Shown here piece by piece: positions 54,325 through 62,396 of a stretch of 64,000 bases of DNA. The translations under genes were made by a program, and so were the position numbers. Origin of the DNA: Couchioplanes azureus (GTDB lineage: Bacteria > Actinomycetota > Actinomycetes > Mycobacteriales > Micromonosporaceae); the NCBI RefSeq assembly GCF_014648355.1, contig NZ_BMQY01000005.1, positions 62,001-126,000 on the forward strand, in the 5' to 3' direction. The notes under the pieces are model-generated. The model did not search any database. It had not been told where the DNA came from and was given only the letters and a program-made list of their open reading frames with translations. Position 1 is the first letter of the stretch. Every line of letters starts with the position of its first letter.

Positions 54325-55470
54325 TCACGCCGCCACGCGGTTCCACGTCGCGACGTGCACCTCGGCGCTGGACGCCCAGCTGAACTCCTTGGCCCGGTCG
54401 AAGCCCGCCTTGGCGAGGGTGAGCCGCCGGGGCTCGTCGTGCAGCAGGTCGGCGAGGTCGGCGGCGATCCGGTCCGGGTCCTCGGTCGTGTACGCCACCG
54501 CGTCGCCCCCGACCTCCGGAAGGGACAGCCGCGGCGTGGTCAGCACCGGCGTGGCGCAGGCCATCGCCTCGAGGATCGGCAGGCCGAAGCCCTCGCCGAA
54601 GGACGGGTAGCAGGCCACGAGCGCACCGCCGAGGAAGCCGGGCAGGTCCGCGTAGCGCAGATATCCGGGGCGCAGCAGCCGCAGGTGCGACGGCACCTCC
54701 GCCACCGCGCGGTCGATGTCGTCGTCGTGGCCCTGACCGCCGGCGATGACGAGCGCCGGCGGATGCGGCCAGTCGGCGACCGCCCGGGCCCAGCCGCGGA
54801 TCAGGTTGGGCACGTTCTTGCGCGGCTCCTTGGCGCCGAGGAAGGCGACATAGCCGGCGTCGCCGAGGCCGAGCCGGGCGCGGACCCGGGCCTTCTCCTC
54901 GTCGGTCGGCGCGTGGAAGGCGGACTGGTCCACCCCGTGGTAGGCCACGTCGATGTGCGTCGGGTCGGCGTCGAGCAGCCGGATCAGCTCGTCGCGGGTC
55001 GCCTTGCTGGGCACGATCACCCGCGCCGCGCGGCGCAGGGACGTCTTGATGGCGCTGCGGAAGAAGGTCCGCTTGGTGTTGTCGTAGTGCTCCGGCTCGG
55101 TGAAGAACGTCGCGTCGTGCACGGTCACCGTCACCGGGCAACCCGCTCGCAGCGGGCAGGTGTAGAAGGGCGAGTGCAGCACCTTGGCGCCCACCTGCTG
55201 AGCGAGCAGCGGCAGCCCGGTCTGCTCCCAGGCGAGGCGCGCGGGGCGGTGCGCGACCGCGGACGGGCCGGCGATGACCTCGGCGCCGGGGAGCATCCGG
55301 GAGTAACGCTCCGCATCCGAACGCTGGGCCACGACCGCCAGATCGACGCGCTCCGATCCCATCGCACCGAGGGCGCCGAGCAGTCCGTCGACGTATCTGC
55401 CCACCCCGCCTCGATCGGCGGGGACGCTCGTGGCGTCGACGAGGACTCGGGGCGGGCGACCGGCGGTCAC
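54325..55470 (-). CDS. Glycosyltransferase family 4 (GT-B)
   Basis: This 381-residue protein starts with RVLVDATSVPADRGGVGRYV and has the GT4 core: VAFLGAKEPRKNVPNLI, then YLRYADLPGFLGGALVACYPSFGEGFGLPILEAMA with the EGFGLP...E motif. It probably transfers mannose or another sugar from a nucleotide donor; manC just downstream suggests GDP-mannose. The GTG at 55470 has GAGGAG 7 nt upstream. The open frame before it is not family-like. Confidence 0.93.
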   Translation of the reverse strand: MTAGRPPRVLVDATSVPADRGGVGRYVDGLLGALGAMGSERVDLAVVAQRSDAERYSRMLPGAEVIAGPSAVAHRPARLAWEQTGLPLLAQQVGAKVLHSPFYTCPLRAGCPVTVTVHDATFFTEPEHYDNTKRTFFRSAIKTSLRRAARVIVPSKATRDELIRLLDADPTHIDVAYHGVDQSAFHAPTDEEKARVRARLGLGDAGYVAFLGAKEPRKNVPNLIRGWARAVADWPHPPALVIAGGQGHDDDIDRAVAEVPSHLRLLRPGYLRYADLPGFLGGALVACYPSFGEGFGLPILEAMACATPVLTTPRLSLPEVGGDAVAYTTEDPDRIAADLADLLHDEPRRLTLAKAGFDRAKEFSWASSAEVHVATWNRVAA

Positions 55471-55627
55471 GTGGCAACTCCTCACATCTGTGGGCCAGAC
55501 CACTGGCAAGGGTACGCCGCTCGATGCTTGATGTGGGGACCGCGGCACCCCCCGACATCTCTTAGTTATGAGCTCTTTCCCAGCTCGATCCGCGCCGACA
55601 CCACCCAATCACTGTCAGTAATACGAC

Positions 55628-55633
55628 TATCGT
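55628..55633 (+). promoter_or_regulatory. -10 element of the TIGR03089 gene
   Basis: TATCGT ends 8 nt before the ATG at 55642. A GGGAG sequence also lies 3 nt before the ATG, so the case for a leaderless message is weaker here. Confidence 0.4.
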
Positions 55634-55641
55634 CGGGAGCG

Positions 55642-56358
55642 ATGAACGAGACGATTCCGGCGGCCTTCGCGGCGGCGGTGCACGCGGACCCGACCACGCC
55701 CCTGCTCACCTGGTACGACGACACCACCGGCGACCGCACCGAGCTGTCCGGCGCCACGATGGACAACTGGGTGGCGAAGACGGCGAACCTGCTGGTCGAC
55801 GGCGCCGGGCTCGGGCCGGGCGACGCGGCCGCGGTGCTGCTGCCCCCGCACTGGCAGACCGCGGCGATCCTGCTCGGCACCTGGACGGCGGGGCCGGCCG
55901 TGCACCTGGGCCCCGGCCCGCGACCGGTGGACGTCGTGTTCGCCGGCCCGGCGACCGCCGAGGCGGCCGGCGCCTGGCCGGCCGGGGACCGCTACGCGAC
56001 CGGCCTGCTGCCGCTCGCCATGCCGATGCGCCCGCTCCCGGCCGGGTTCGCGGACTACACGATCGAGGTACGCGGGCACGGCGACCGCTTCACCGCCTAC
56101 CAGCCGGTGACGCCCGACGACCCGGCGCTCGGCGCGACGAGCCACCGGGAGATCTCCGCGGCGGCCACGGCCCGCGCCCGCGAGCTCGGCATCACGCCGG
56201 GCGCCCGGGTCCTGATCGACGCCGCCGCCCGTCCCGATCCGCTGGACTGGCTGCTGGCGCCGCTCTACGCGGGAGCGAGCATCGTTCTGTGCGCGAGCCT
56301 GGACCCGGCGGTCGCCGAGCGGCGGGCCGCGGCGGAACACGTCACCCTGACCCTCTGA
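55642..56358 (+). CDS. TIGR03089 family protein, short AMP-ligase-like
   Basis: This 238-residue protein looks like the first part of an acyl-CoA synthetase (LLTWYDDTTGDRTELSG, AAVLLPPHWQTAAILLGTWTAG) but lacks the ATP-binding and lysine motifs. It is the TIGR03089 family, a conserved actinobacterial protein of unknown function. It is known beside manC and glycosyltransferase genes. Its stop directly abuts that of the convergent acetoacetyl-CoA synthetase. Confidence 0.9.
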   Translation: MNETIPAAFAAAVHADPTTPLLTWYDDTTGDRTELSGATMDNWVAKTANLLVDGAGLGPGDAAAVLLPPHWQTAAILLGTWTAGPAVHLGPGPRPVDVVFAGPATAEAAGAWPAGDRYATGLLPLAMPMRPLPAGFADYTIEVRGHGDRFTAYQPVTPDDPALGATSHREISAAATARARELGITPGARVLIDAAARPDPLDWLLAPLYAGASIVLCASLDPAVAERRAAAEHVTLTL

Positions 56359-58272
56359 TCAGGCGTTGCGGCCCTTCGCGTAGTCCTCGAAGGCGGTGAG
56401 CGACTCCGGGTTGGCCAGGGCGCCCTTGGCCGCCGCCCGGTCCGCCGGGGTGCCGGTGAGGATGCGCTTGACGGGCACCTCGAGCTTCTTGGCCGACAGC
56501 GTGCGGGGCACCGCCCGTACCTGATGGATCTCGTCGGGGACGTGCCGCGGCGACAGCGCGGCACGCAGCTCCCGCCGGATCCGGTCGCGCAGCGCGTCGT
56601 CCAGCTCCAGACCCTCGGCGAGCACCACGAACAGCAGCAGTTCGTCCTGCTCGTCCAGGTGCACGACGACCGAGTCGGCGATCTCGTCGATGCCCTCCAC
56701 CACCGAGTAGAACTCGGCCGTGCCCAGCCGCACGCCGCCCCGGTTCAGGGTGGCGTCGGACCGGCCGGTGATCACGCAGCTGCCGTCCTCGCCGATGGTG
56801 ATCCAGTCGCCGTGCCGCCAGACCCCCGGGAAGACGTCGAAGTACGCCTCGAAGTAACGGCGGCCGTCCGCGTCGTTCCAGAAGCCCACCGGCATGCTCG
56901 GCATCGGCGCCGTGATGACCAGCTCGCCCAGCTGGCCGATGACCGGCTTGCCCTCCGGGTCGTACGCCTCCACCCGCGCGCCCAGGGCACGGCAGGAGAT
57001 GACGCCCTCGACCACGGGCAGCAGCGGCGTCCCGCCGACGAAGCCGGTGCAGACGTCGGTGCCGCCGGAGAGCGACTGCAGTTGCGGTCGGTCGCCGAGC
57101 ACCTCGTAGATCCAGCGGTAGCCCTCGGGAGGCAGCGGCGCGCCGGTCGAGCCCACCCCGCGGACGACGTTCGCCGGGGGCCGTACCCCGGCCTTGCGGC
57201 AGGCGAGGATGAACGGTGCGGACGTACCGAAGAAGGTGACCCCGGCGTCGGCGGCGAGCCGCCAGAGCGCCCCCAGGTCGGGGTGGCCCGGGTTGCCGTC
57301 GAAGAGCACGATGGCCGCGCCGACCGCGGGGCCGGAGACCAGGAAGTTCCACATCATCCAGCCGGTGGTGGTGAACCACAGGAAGCGGTCGCCGGGGCCG
57401 AGGTCGTGGTGCAGCGCGAGCATCTTCAGGTGCTCCAGCAGGATGCCGCCGTGGCCGTGCACGATCGGCTTCGGCAGGCCGGTGGTCCCCGAGGAGTAGA
57501 GCACGTAGAGCGGGTGGTCGAACGGCACCGCGGCGAAGGTGAGCGGGTCGTCGCCGTCCAGGGTGTCCCAGTCGCCCTCGGCGCCCAGGTACGGGATCGT
57601 GATCAGGTGCTCGACGCTGGGCAGCGCGGCGTGGATCGCGGCGACCTCGGCGCGCCGGTCGATCGCCTTGTCGCCGTAGCGGTAGCCGTCGACGGCGACC
57701 AGGACCCGCGGCTCGATCTGCGTCCACCGGTCGATCACGCTGCGCGAGCCGAACTCCGGCGCGCAGGAGGAGAAGATCGCGCCGAGGCTCGCCGTCGCCA
57801 GCATGAGCACGTACGTCTCGGGGATGTTGGGGGCGTAGGCCGCGACCCGGTCGCCGGCCCCGACGCCGAGCCGGCGCAGCCCGGCGGCGACCTTGCGGAC
57901 CTGCTCGCGCAGCTGCGCGGCGGTCAGCGTGACCGGCTCGCGGGTCTGCGAGTACGCGAGGACGACCGGCTCGTCGTCGCCGAGCCCCGGCATCCGCAGC
58001 ACGTGCTCGGCGTAGTTGAGCGTGGCGCCGGGGAACCAGCGGGCTCCCGGCATGGCCGCGTCGCCGAGCGTCGCGGTCGGCTCGCTGTGGGCGATGATCT
58101 CGAAGTAGTCCCAGACCGCCCGCCAGAAGCCGGAGAGGTCGGTGACCGACCACTCCCACAGTCCGGCGTAGTCGGCCACCTCGACGCCGCGCTCGGCGCG
58201 CAGCCAGGTCAGGAACCGCCCCATCCGGGAGGTTTCGAGAACGTCCGCCGGAGGCTCCCACAGCACTGTCAT
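56359..58272 (-). CDS. Acetoacetyl-CoA synthetase
   Basis: This is a 637-residue ANL enzyme that activates acetoacetate with ATP and CoA. P-loop YSSGTTGLPKPIVH, then FTTTGWMMWNF, the A8 region DATLNRGGVRLGTAEFY and the catalytic lysine in RTLSAKKLEVPVKR are all present. The opening LWEPPADVLETSRMGRF is typical of AACS, not acetyl-CoA synthetase. AAGGTG lies 6 nt before the ATG. It lies 32 nt after a thioesterase gene on the same strand. Confidence 0.95.
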   Translation of the reverse strand: MTVLWEPPADVLETSRMGRFLTWLRAERGVEVADYAGLWEWSVTDLSGFWRAVWDYFEIIAHSEPTATLGDAAMPGARWFPGATLNYAEHVLRMPGLGDDEPVVLAYSQTREPVTLTAAQLREQVRKVAAGLRRLGVGAGDRVAAYAPNIPETYVLMLATASLGAIFSSCAPEFGSRSVIDRWTQIEPRVLVAVDGYRYGDKAIDRRAEVAAIHAALPSVEHLITIPYLGAEGDWDTLDGDDPLTFAAVPFDHPLYVLYSSGTTGLPKPIVHGHGGILLEHLKMLALHHDLGPGDRFLWFTTTGWMMWNFLVSGPAVGAAIVLFDGNPGHPDLGALWRLAADAGVTFFGTSAPFILACRKAGVRPPANVVRGVGSTGAPLPPEGYRWIYEVLGDRPQLQSLSGGTDVCTGFVGGTPLLPVVEGVISCRALGARVEAYDPEGKPVIGQLGELVITAPMPSMPVGFWNDADGRRYFEAYFDVFPGVWRHGDWITIGEDGSCVITGRSDATLNRGGVRLGTAEFYSVVEGIDEIADSVVVHLDEQDELLLFVVLAEGLELDDALRDRIRRELRAALSPRHVPDEIHQVRAVPRTLSAKKLEVPVKRILTGTPADRAAAKGALANPESLTAFEDYAKGRNA

Positions 58273-58304
58273 GTCGACACCTTAACGTTCACTCAGCGGG
58301 TGTC

Positions 58305-58820
58305 TCACTCTGCTGGTGTCGAGCGGGCGTCCTGGATCGCCTTGCGGCGGGCGAGGCGGTGCTCGCGCCGGATGATCGCCTCGCGGAAGCGGCGCTCGTC
58401 GTCGGGCGACTCGGGCAGGACCGGCGGGGTCGGCCGCGGCTGGCCGGAGACGTCGACGCCGACGAACACCAGGTAGGCGGTCGCCACGGTGATCGGTTCG
58501 CCGCCGGCGGTGTCCCACCGCTCCGCGGTCAGCCGTACGCCGACCTCCATCGAGGTGCTGCCGGTCCAGTTCACCTGCGCGTACGCGTGCACGAGATCGC
58601 CGACCCGCACCGGCTCGGCGAAGACGATCTCGTCGATCGCCGCCGTGACCGCGGTGCCGCCGCTGTGCCGGGCCGCCGCCGCCCCGGCCACGTCGTCGAC
58701 GAACTTCATCAGCACGCCGCCGTGCACGGTGCCGTACAGGTTGACGTCGACCGCGGTCATGATCCGGCTGAGCGTGACGCGCGAGTGCGAGGTGGGCAGG
58801 CCCACCGGCTGATCACTCAT
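58305..58820 (-). CDS. Acyl-CoA thioesterase, hotdog fold
   Basis: This 171-residue protein has the 4HBT/BFIT-type motif: VNLYGTVHGGVLMKFVDDVAGAAAARHSGG, with Asp as the likely catalytic residue, and VRVGDLVHAYAQVNWTGSTSMEV. It hydrolyses acyl-CoA, with unknown chain preference. It precedes acetoacetyl-CoA synthetase by 32 nt and is likely cotranscribed. TAACGT lies 7 nt before the ATG. Confidence 0.92.
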   Translation of the reverse strand: MSDQPVGLPTSHSRVTLSRIMTAVDVNLYGTVHGGVLMKFVDDVAGAAAARHSGGTAVTAAIDEIVFAEPVRVGDLVHAYAQVNWTGSTSMEVGVRLTAERWDTAGGEPITVATAYLVFVGVDVSGQPRPTPPVLPESPDDERRFREAIIRREHRLARRKAIQDARSTPAE

Positions 58821-58827
58821 GCCCGTT

Positions 58828-58833
58828 ACGTTA
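58828..58833 (-). promoter_or_regulatory. -10 element of the thioesterase gene
   Basis: TAACGT on the minus strand is 7 nt before the ATG with no clear ribosome-binding site. The same hexamer precedes the DUF3499 gene. Confidence 0.45.
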
Positions 58834-59023
58834 GTTCCTCCCGCCCGCCGGACCTCGGCGCCCGCCCTCCGGCGCCGGTCCAGCGCAGGGGGACTCGACC
58901 GAAAGTACGTATCATTCCGCCGAAAGGCCCAAAAGCGAGCGTAATGCCCACCGGGTGGCCGGCCGGGCAGCGAAGCTGATCCGTCAAGGGGGAACGGGCT
59001 GCGCCTCGAGAAAGGGCCCGGTC

Positions 59024-59440
59024 ATGACCACGCTCCTCATCGCCGAGGACACCGACGACGTCCGCATGGTCCTGCAGCGCCTGTTCACCCGCGCCGGATT
59101 CACCGTCCTGGCGGCGGAGGACGGGCGCGCCGCACTGGAACTGGCGCGCCGGCAGCCCCCGGACGTCGTGCTCACCGACCTCGACATGCCCCACCTCGAC
59201 GGCCTGGAGCTGTGCCAGGCCATCCGCCGGGACCCCGAGCTGAGCGACATCCCGGTGGCCATCCTCAGCGGCGGCATCCAGCCCGGCGACCCGCGCTTCG
59301 CCGACGGGCAGGTGTGCGGGGTCCTGCTCAAGCCCTTCTCCAACACCGATCTGGTGGAGGCCGTGCTCCACCTTGCCGAGACCGGCCATCACCAGCACCA
59401 CAACGAGTCGTCGGCCTGCCCGTACCGTCTCGCGTCCTGA
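59024..59440 (+). CDS. Single-domain response regulator
   Basis: This 138-residue protein has only a receiver domain: LLIAEDTDDVRMV (acidic pocket), phosphorylated Asp-52 in VVLTDLDMPHLDG, and LLKPFSNTDLVEAV (lysine). It ends with a short His-rich tail (GHHQHHNE). There is no output domain, so it acts by protein contact, for example in a phosphorelay. No kinase gene is nearby, so the partner is elsewhere. The next cassette is 119 bp away. Confidence 0.93.
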   Translation: MTTLLIAEDTDDVRMVLQRLFTRAGFTVLAAEDGRAALELARRQPPDVVLTDLDMPHLDGLELCQAIRRDPELSDIPVAILSGGIQPGDPRFADGQVCGVLLKPFSNTDLVEAVLHLAETGHHQHHNESSACPYRLAS

Positions 59441-59514
59441 CCGCCGTCCATCGACCAGGTCCCCTCGGCGCCCGGGTGCGGCGTCCGCCAGGTGCGCCTG
59501 CCCGCCCCGAGCAG

Positions 59515-59520
59515 CTAGGT
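59515..59520 (+). promoter_or_regulatory. Possible -10 element of the WXG cassette
   Basis: TAGGTT lies 39 nt before the first gene of the cassette, giving a leader with GGGGACGGG near its end. There is no good -35. Confidence 0.35.
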
Positions 59521-59559
59521 TGGTCACCGACCGAGTGACGACGACGGGGACGGGCAGCG

Positions 59560-60216
59560 GTGAGTTACGGGGACAACCGCGTGGGAGACGCGCGCAGATT
59601 CCTGGGCGACGTGGAGGACCTGGTGTCCCGCGCCGCCCCGGGCCGGCCGGTGCGCGGCCTGGAGCAGATCGACGGGACGGACGGCTCCGGCACCGTCTAC
59701 GGCGTCGTCGACGTGACCGGCGCGCTGCTGCGGATCGGCCTGGACGACTCCTGGTGGGAGCAGGTCGGGCCGCGCGCCGTCGGGAGCGCGATCCTGCAGG
59801 CCGTGCGCTCCGCCAAGGACAAGGCGGCCGCCGCGCGGATGATGCTCCAGCAGCACGGTCACGAGGTGCCCGCTCCCGCCTACGATCCGGCGTCGGCGTT
59901 CACCGACATGCCGCCCGTCCCGCTGCCCGGGTACGACAGCGAGCGGTTCGAGGATGCGCTGGCGCGCAACCTGCGCCGCGCCGAGCAGATCATGACCAAC
60001 GCCGAGCGGGTCAGCCGGCTGCGCGACTCCGGCGCCGAGCGCACCGTCAGCGGCCCCCGCGGGCTGTTTCATGTCGTGCTCAGGGGGTCACAGATCGTCG
60101 AGGCCCGGGTGGACACCTTCATGGTCGGCCCGGACAGCGGGACGGAGCTGGCGCTGGACGCGCTGGACGCCCTGCGGGCGGTGCAGTCGCCCGCGGTCCT
60201 CACGGGGGAGGCGTAG
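59560..60216 (+). CDS. YbaB/EbfC-like protein of a WXG cassette
   Basis: This 218-residue protein has a first half with a YbaB-like layout: a small beta sheet (TVYGVVDVTGALLRIGLDDSWW) followed by a long helix (VGSAILQAVRSAKDKAAAARMML). A second, shorter unit of the same kind follows near 165-210 (GLFHVVLRGSQIVEARVD). YbaB-like proteins stand at the head of type VII-associated gene sets in Actinoplanes-type genomes. The family is inferred from pattern only. The next gene starts directly at its stop. Confidence 0.6.
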   Translation: MSYGDNRVGDARRFLGDVEDLVSRAAPGRPVRGLEQIDGTDGSGTVYGVVDVTGALLRIGLDDSWWEQVGPRAVGSAILQAVRSAKDKAAAARMMLQQHGHEVPAPAYDPASAFTDMPPVPLPGYDSERFEDALARNLRRAEQIMTNAERVSRLRDSGAERTVSGPRGLFHVVLRGSQIVEARVDTFMVGPDSGTELALDALDALRAVQSPAVLTGEA

Positions 60217-60570
60217 ATGCCCGACTACAACTGGTTCTCCGACGAGAACATCCAGGTCGCCGCCGACGGCATCCGTGCCGAGGCGAAGAAGTGGTACGAG
60301 TTCTCCGACCGGATGACCACAGTGTCCCACGCGGCCAAGGACCAGACGCTCAGCGTCGCCGCGTTCGTCGTCACGGACATCACGGGCGTGGTCACCGCCG
60401 CCGACCTCAGCTCGGCGTACAACCAGATGTACGAATGGCTGAACGGGCTCTTCACGCAGGCGACCGACGAGTTCGACAAGTTCGGCAAGGCACTGATGCA
60501 GATCGCCGACTGGTACGAGCAGAGCGACGAGAACACGGCCCAGAACTTCGACGAGATCGCCTCGTCGTGA
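60217..60570 (+). CDS. WXG100-like type VII secretion target
   Basis: This 117-residue all-helical protein has no signal peptide. Two long helices are separated by a turn near 60-66. The end holds YEQSD at 100-104, which fits the YxxxD/E secretion signal of type VII substrates. The exact WxG turn is not present in the middle, so it is WXG-superfamily-like and not a textbook member. It starts immediately after the YbaB-like gene and is followed by a longer helical partner. Confidence 0.7.
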   Translation: MPDYNWFSDENIQVAADGIRAEAKKWYEFSDRMTTVSHAAKDQTLSVAAFVVTDITGVVTAADLSSAYNQMYEWLNGLFTQATDEFDKFGKALMQIADWYEQSDENTAQNFDEIASS

Positions 60571-60598
60571 CGGGGACCGACGGACGGGGGAAGGACCG

Positions 60599-61456
60599 AT
60601 GACCAACCCGGCACCTGGCGGCTCGACCGGCGCCGCGCCCGACGGCAACCAGTTCGCCCAGGGCACGCTGGGCTCGTTCCGCGCGGCCAAGGATCTGCTC
60701 TCGCAGCTGGTCGACAAGATCCGCAAGGAATGGGACGCGATGGTGGCGCGGATCAACGCGCTGCTGGAGCGCCTCGAGCACGAGCTCAACAACGACAGCA
60801 TCTGGGCCACCATCTCCGAGTGGTGGACCGAGAAGATCAAGAACGCGGTCGAGAAGATCCACAGCCTGGTCAAGCAGATCGGCCAGCAGGTCTCCGAGGT
60901 GCTCGCCTCGCTGGACAAGGTGGTGGCCGGCTCGGTGCCGGTGCTGTCGCTGTTCGAGGTGGGCCTGGACTGGGCGGTGAAGGTGAACACGCCACTGTCC
61001 GACCTGGGTCCGGACATGACCGGCTCCGGCGCTGTGGACGCCTGGCGCGGCCCGGCGAAGGAAACCTACGAGAAGCGGGTACGCGACCAGATCGACGCCG
61101 TGGAGGCGACCACCGGCAAGGTGAAGACGGTGGGCAACTGGCTGGCCGAGGTGGCCGCCGCCAACACCGCCTACATGGTGAGCATGGCGGAGCGCGGCGC
61201 CGAGGTGGTCGGCGCCCTGGTCGCGATGGTCATCGACGCCACCGAGACGGCGGCCGGCGCGGTCACCCAGGTCGTCATCACTCTCCAGCACACCTCCGAG
61301 CTGATCGGCGAGATCGTCAAGCAGACCCTGCAGTACCTGGCGAACCTGGCCAACCGGATGGCCGAGGTGATCAAGCAGATCACCGCGGTGGCCGGCGAGT
61401 ACGGCGACCACACCGGCCTCCCCGGCGGTAAGTGGCCCACCCCGGTGAACGCATGA
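60599..61456 (+). CDS. Long helical WXG-like protein
   Basis: This 285-residue protein is almost wholly helical with heptad-like spacing. It has AWRGPAKETYEKRV near 148-161, where WRG fits a WxG turn. An amphipathic and partly hydrophobic segment lies at ~195-245 (VVGALVAMVIDATETAAGAVTQVV). No toxin domain is visible. It is likely a secreted or surface partner of the 117-residue protein. GACGGGGGAAGG lies ~7 nt before the ATG. Its stop overlaps a run of GGCCCGGTGAACGC repeats. Confidence 0.65.
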   Translation: MTNPAPGGSTGAAPDGNQFAQGTLGSFRAAKDLLSQLVDKIRKEWDAMVARINALLERLEHELNNDSIWATISEWWTEKIKNAVEKIHSLVKQIGQQVSEVLASLDKVVAGSVPVLSLFEVGLDWAVKVNTPLSDLGPDMTGSGAVDAWRGPAKETYEKRVRDQIDAVEATTGKVKTVGNWLAEVAAANTAYMVSMAERGAEVVGALVAMVIDATETAAGAVTQVVITLQHTSELIGEIVKQTLQYLANLANRMAEVIKQITAVAGEYGDHTGLPGGKWPTPVNA

Positions 61457-61530
61457 GGCCCGGTGAACGCGCATGAGGCCCGGTGAACGCATGCCGCCCG
61501 GTGACCGCATCAGGCCCGGTGTCCGCGGCG
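61441..61530 (+). repeat. Five CCCGGTGAACGCATGAGG units at a gene junction
   Basis: Copies start at 61441, 61459 (20 bp), 61479, 61497 and 61515 (partial). The first holds the stop of the WXG-like gene, the second the start codon of the lipoprotein gene, and the rest code MRPGER-type hexads in the lipoprotein N-terminus. Confidence 0.9.
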
Positions 61531-62126
61531 TCCTCGCCGCGGCGGCGCTCGTGCTGAGCGCGGCCGGCTGCGGCACCGGCGTCGACACCAGCCCGGTGGA
61601 GAACCCGGTCACCGGCTCGGCCCCGGCGCCCGCCGCAACGGCCGGCCTGCCGTCCGCCCCCACCGCCGGCCTGCCGCCGCCGACCGGCAAGTGGGCCGGG
61701 CTGACCGCGAAGTGCCCGGCGCTCACCGGTCCGGTGGCCACCCGGCTCGGCGTCGCCGGCGCCGGCCGCCCCACCGACGAGTACGGCGACTTCGGCGACA
61801 TCGTCCGCGCCGACTGCGCCTGGGGCTCGACCGACGGCAAGGGCACCGCGGCCACCGCACGGATCAGCATCTACCAGCGGCAGGAGGGCGCCGACGCGGA
61901 GTGGTCGGCGCTGCGCACCGGCCAGACCGACCCGGTCGCGGGGCTGGGCCGCGAGGCGTTCGCGTCCCGCGAGCCCGACGGCATGACGGTCCGCGTGCTG
62001 TCCAACAACGCCGTGGCGATCGTCCGGCTCCGGCCCCCGGCCCCGCCGGCCTCCGCGGACAGCCTCGCCGAGCTGCGCGACCCGGCCGTCGCCCTCACCA
62101 AGGACGTCCTCGATGATCTTCGCTGA
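61473..62126 (+). CDS. DUF3558-like lipoprotein
   Basis: This 217-residue protein has a basic N-terminus built of repeats (MRPGER MPPGDR IRPGVR), a hydrophobic core and a lipobox SAAGCG (Cys-33). After a Pro/Ala linker comes a domain with CPALTGPVATRLGV and DCAWGS, resembling DUF3558 lipoproteins, which accompany type VII gene sets. It would sit on the outer face of the membrane. The start is 17 nt after the WXG-like gene stop. Alternative starts at Met-7 would still give a good signal peptide. Confidence 0.72.
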   Translation: MRPGERMPPGDRIRPGVRGVLAAAALVLSAAGCGTGVDTSPVENPVTGSAPAPAATAGLPSAPTAGLPPPTGKWAGLTAKCPALTGPVATRLGVAGAGRPTDEYGDFGDIVRADCAWGSTDGKGTAATARISIYQRQEGADAEWSALRTGQTDPVAGLGREAFASREPDGMTVRVLSNNAVAIVRLRPPAPPASADSLAELRDPAVALTKDVLDDLR

Positions 62127-62132
62127 GCTCGC

Positions 62133-62396
62133 ATGACGGCGCCGCGGCCGCCGCGCTGGTTCTCGGCCGAGGACATCGTCCACGGCCGGGTCAGCCTCGC
62201 CGGCTACCCGTTCCGCTACATCTGGATCAACGCGACCCCGTCGAGCGGCTTCCGGGTCACCGTGGCCAGCGGCTCCACGGTCGCCGCCATGGTCGACATG
62301 GTCTTCACCGCGGCCGAGATGCTGGAGGCCGAGGGTTGGCAGGTCGTCAACTTCGAGCAGGAGGGCAAGGTCGCCTACCTGCGCCGGCCGGACTAG
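62133..62396 (+). CDS. Small protein of the WXG cassette, unknown
   Basis: This 87-residue protein has no signal peptide or membrane helix and a mixed alpha/beta appearance (PFRYIWINATPSSGFRVTVA, then MVFTAAEMLEAEGWQVVNFE). I do not recognise it. It begins 7 nt after the lipoprotein gene, so it belongs to the same unit. Its stop overlaps the end of the convergent EamA gene by 4 nt. Confidence 0.7.
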   Translation: MTAPRPPRWFSAEDIVHGRVSLAGYPFRYIWINATPSSGFRVTVASGSTVAAMVDMVFTAAEMLEAEGWQVVNFEQEGKVAYLRRPD

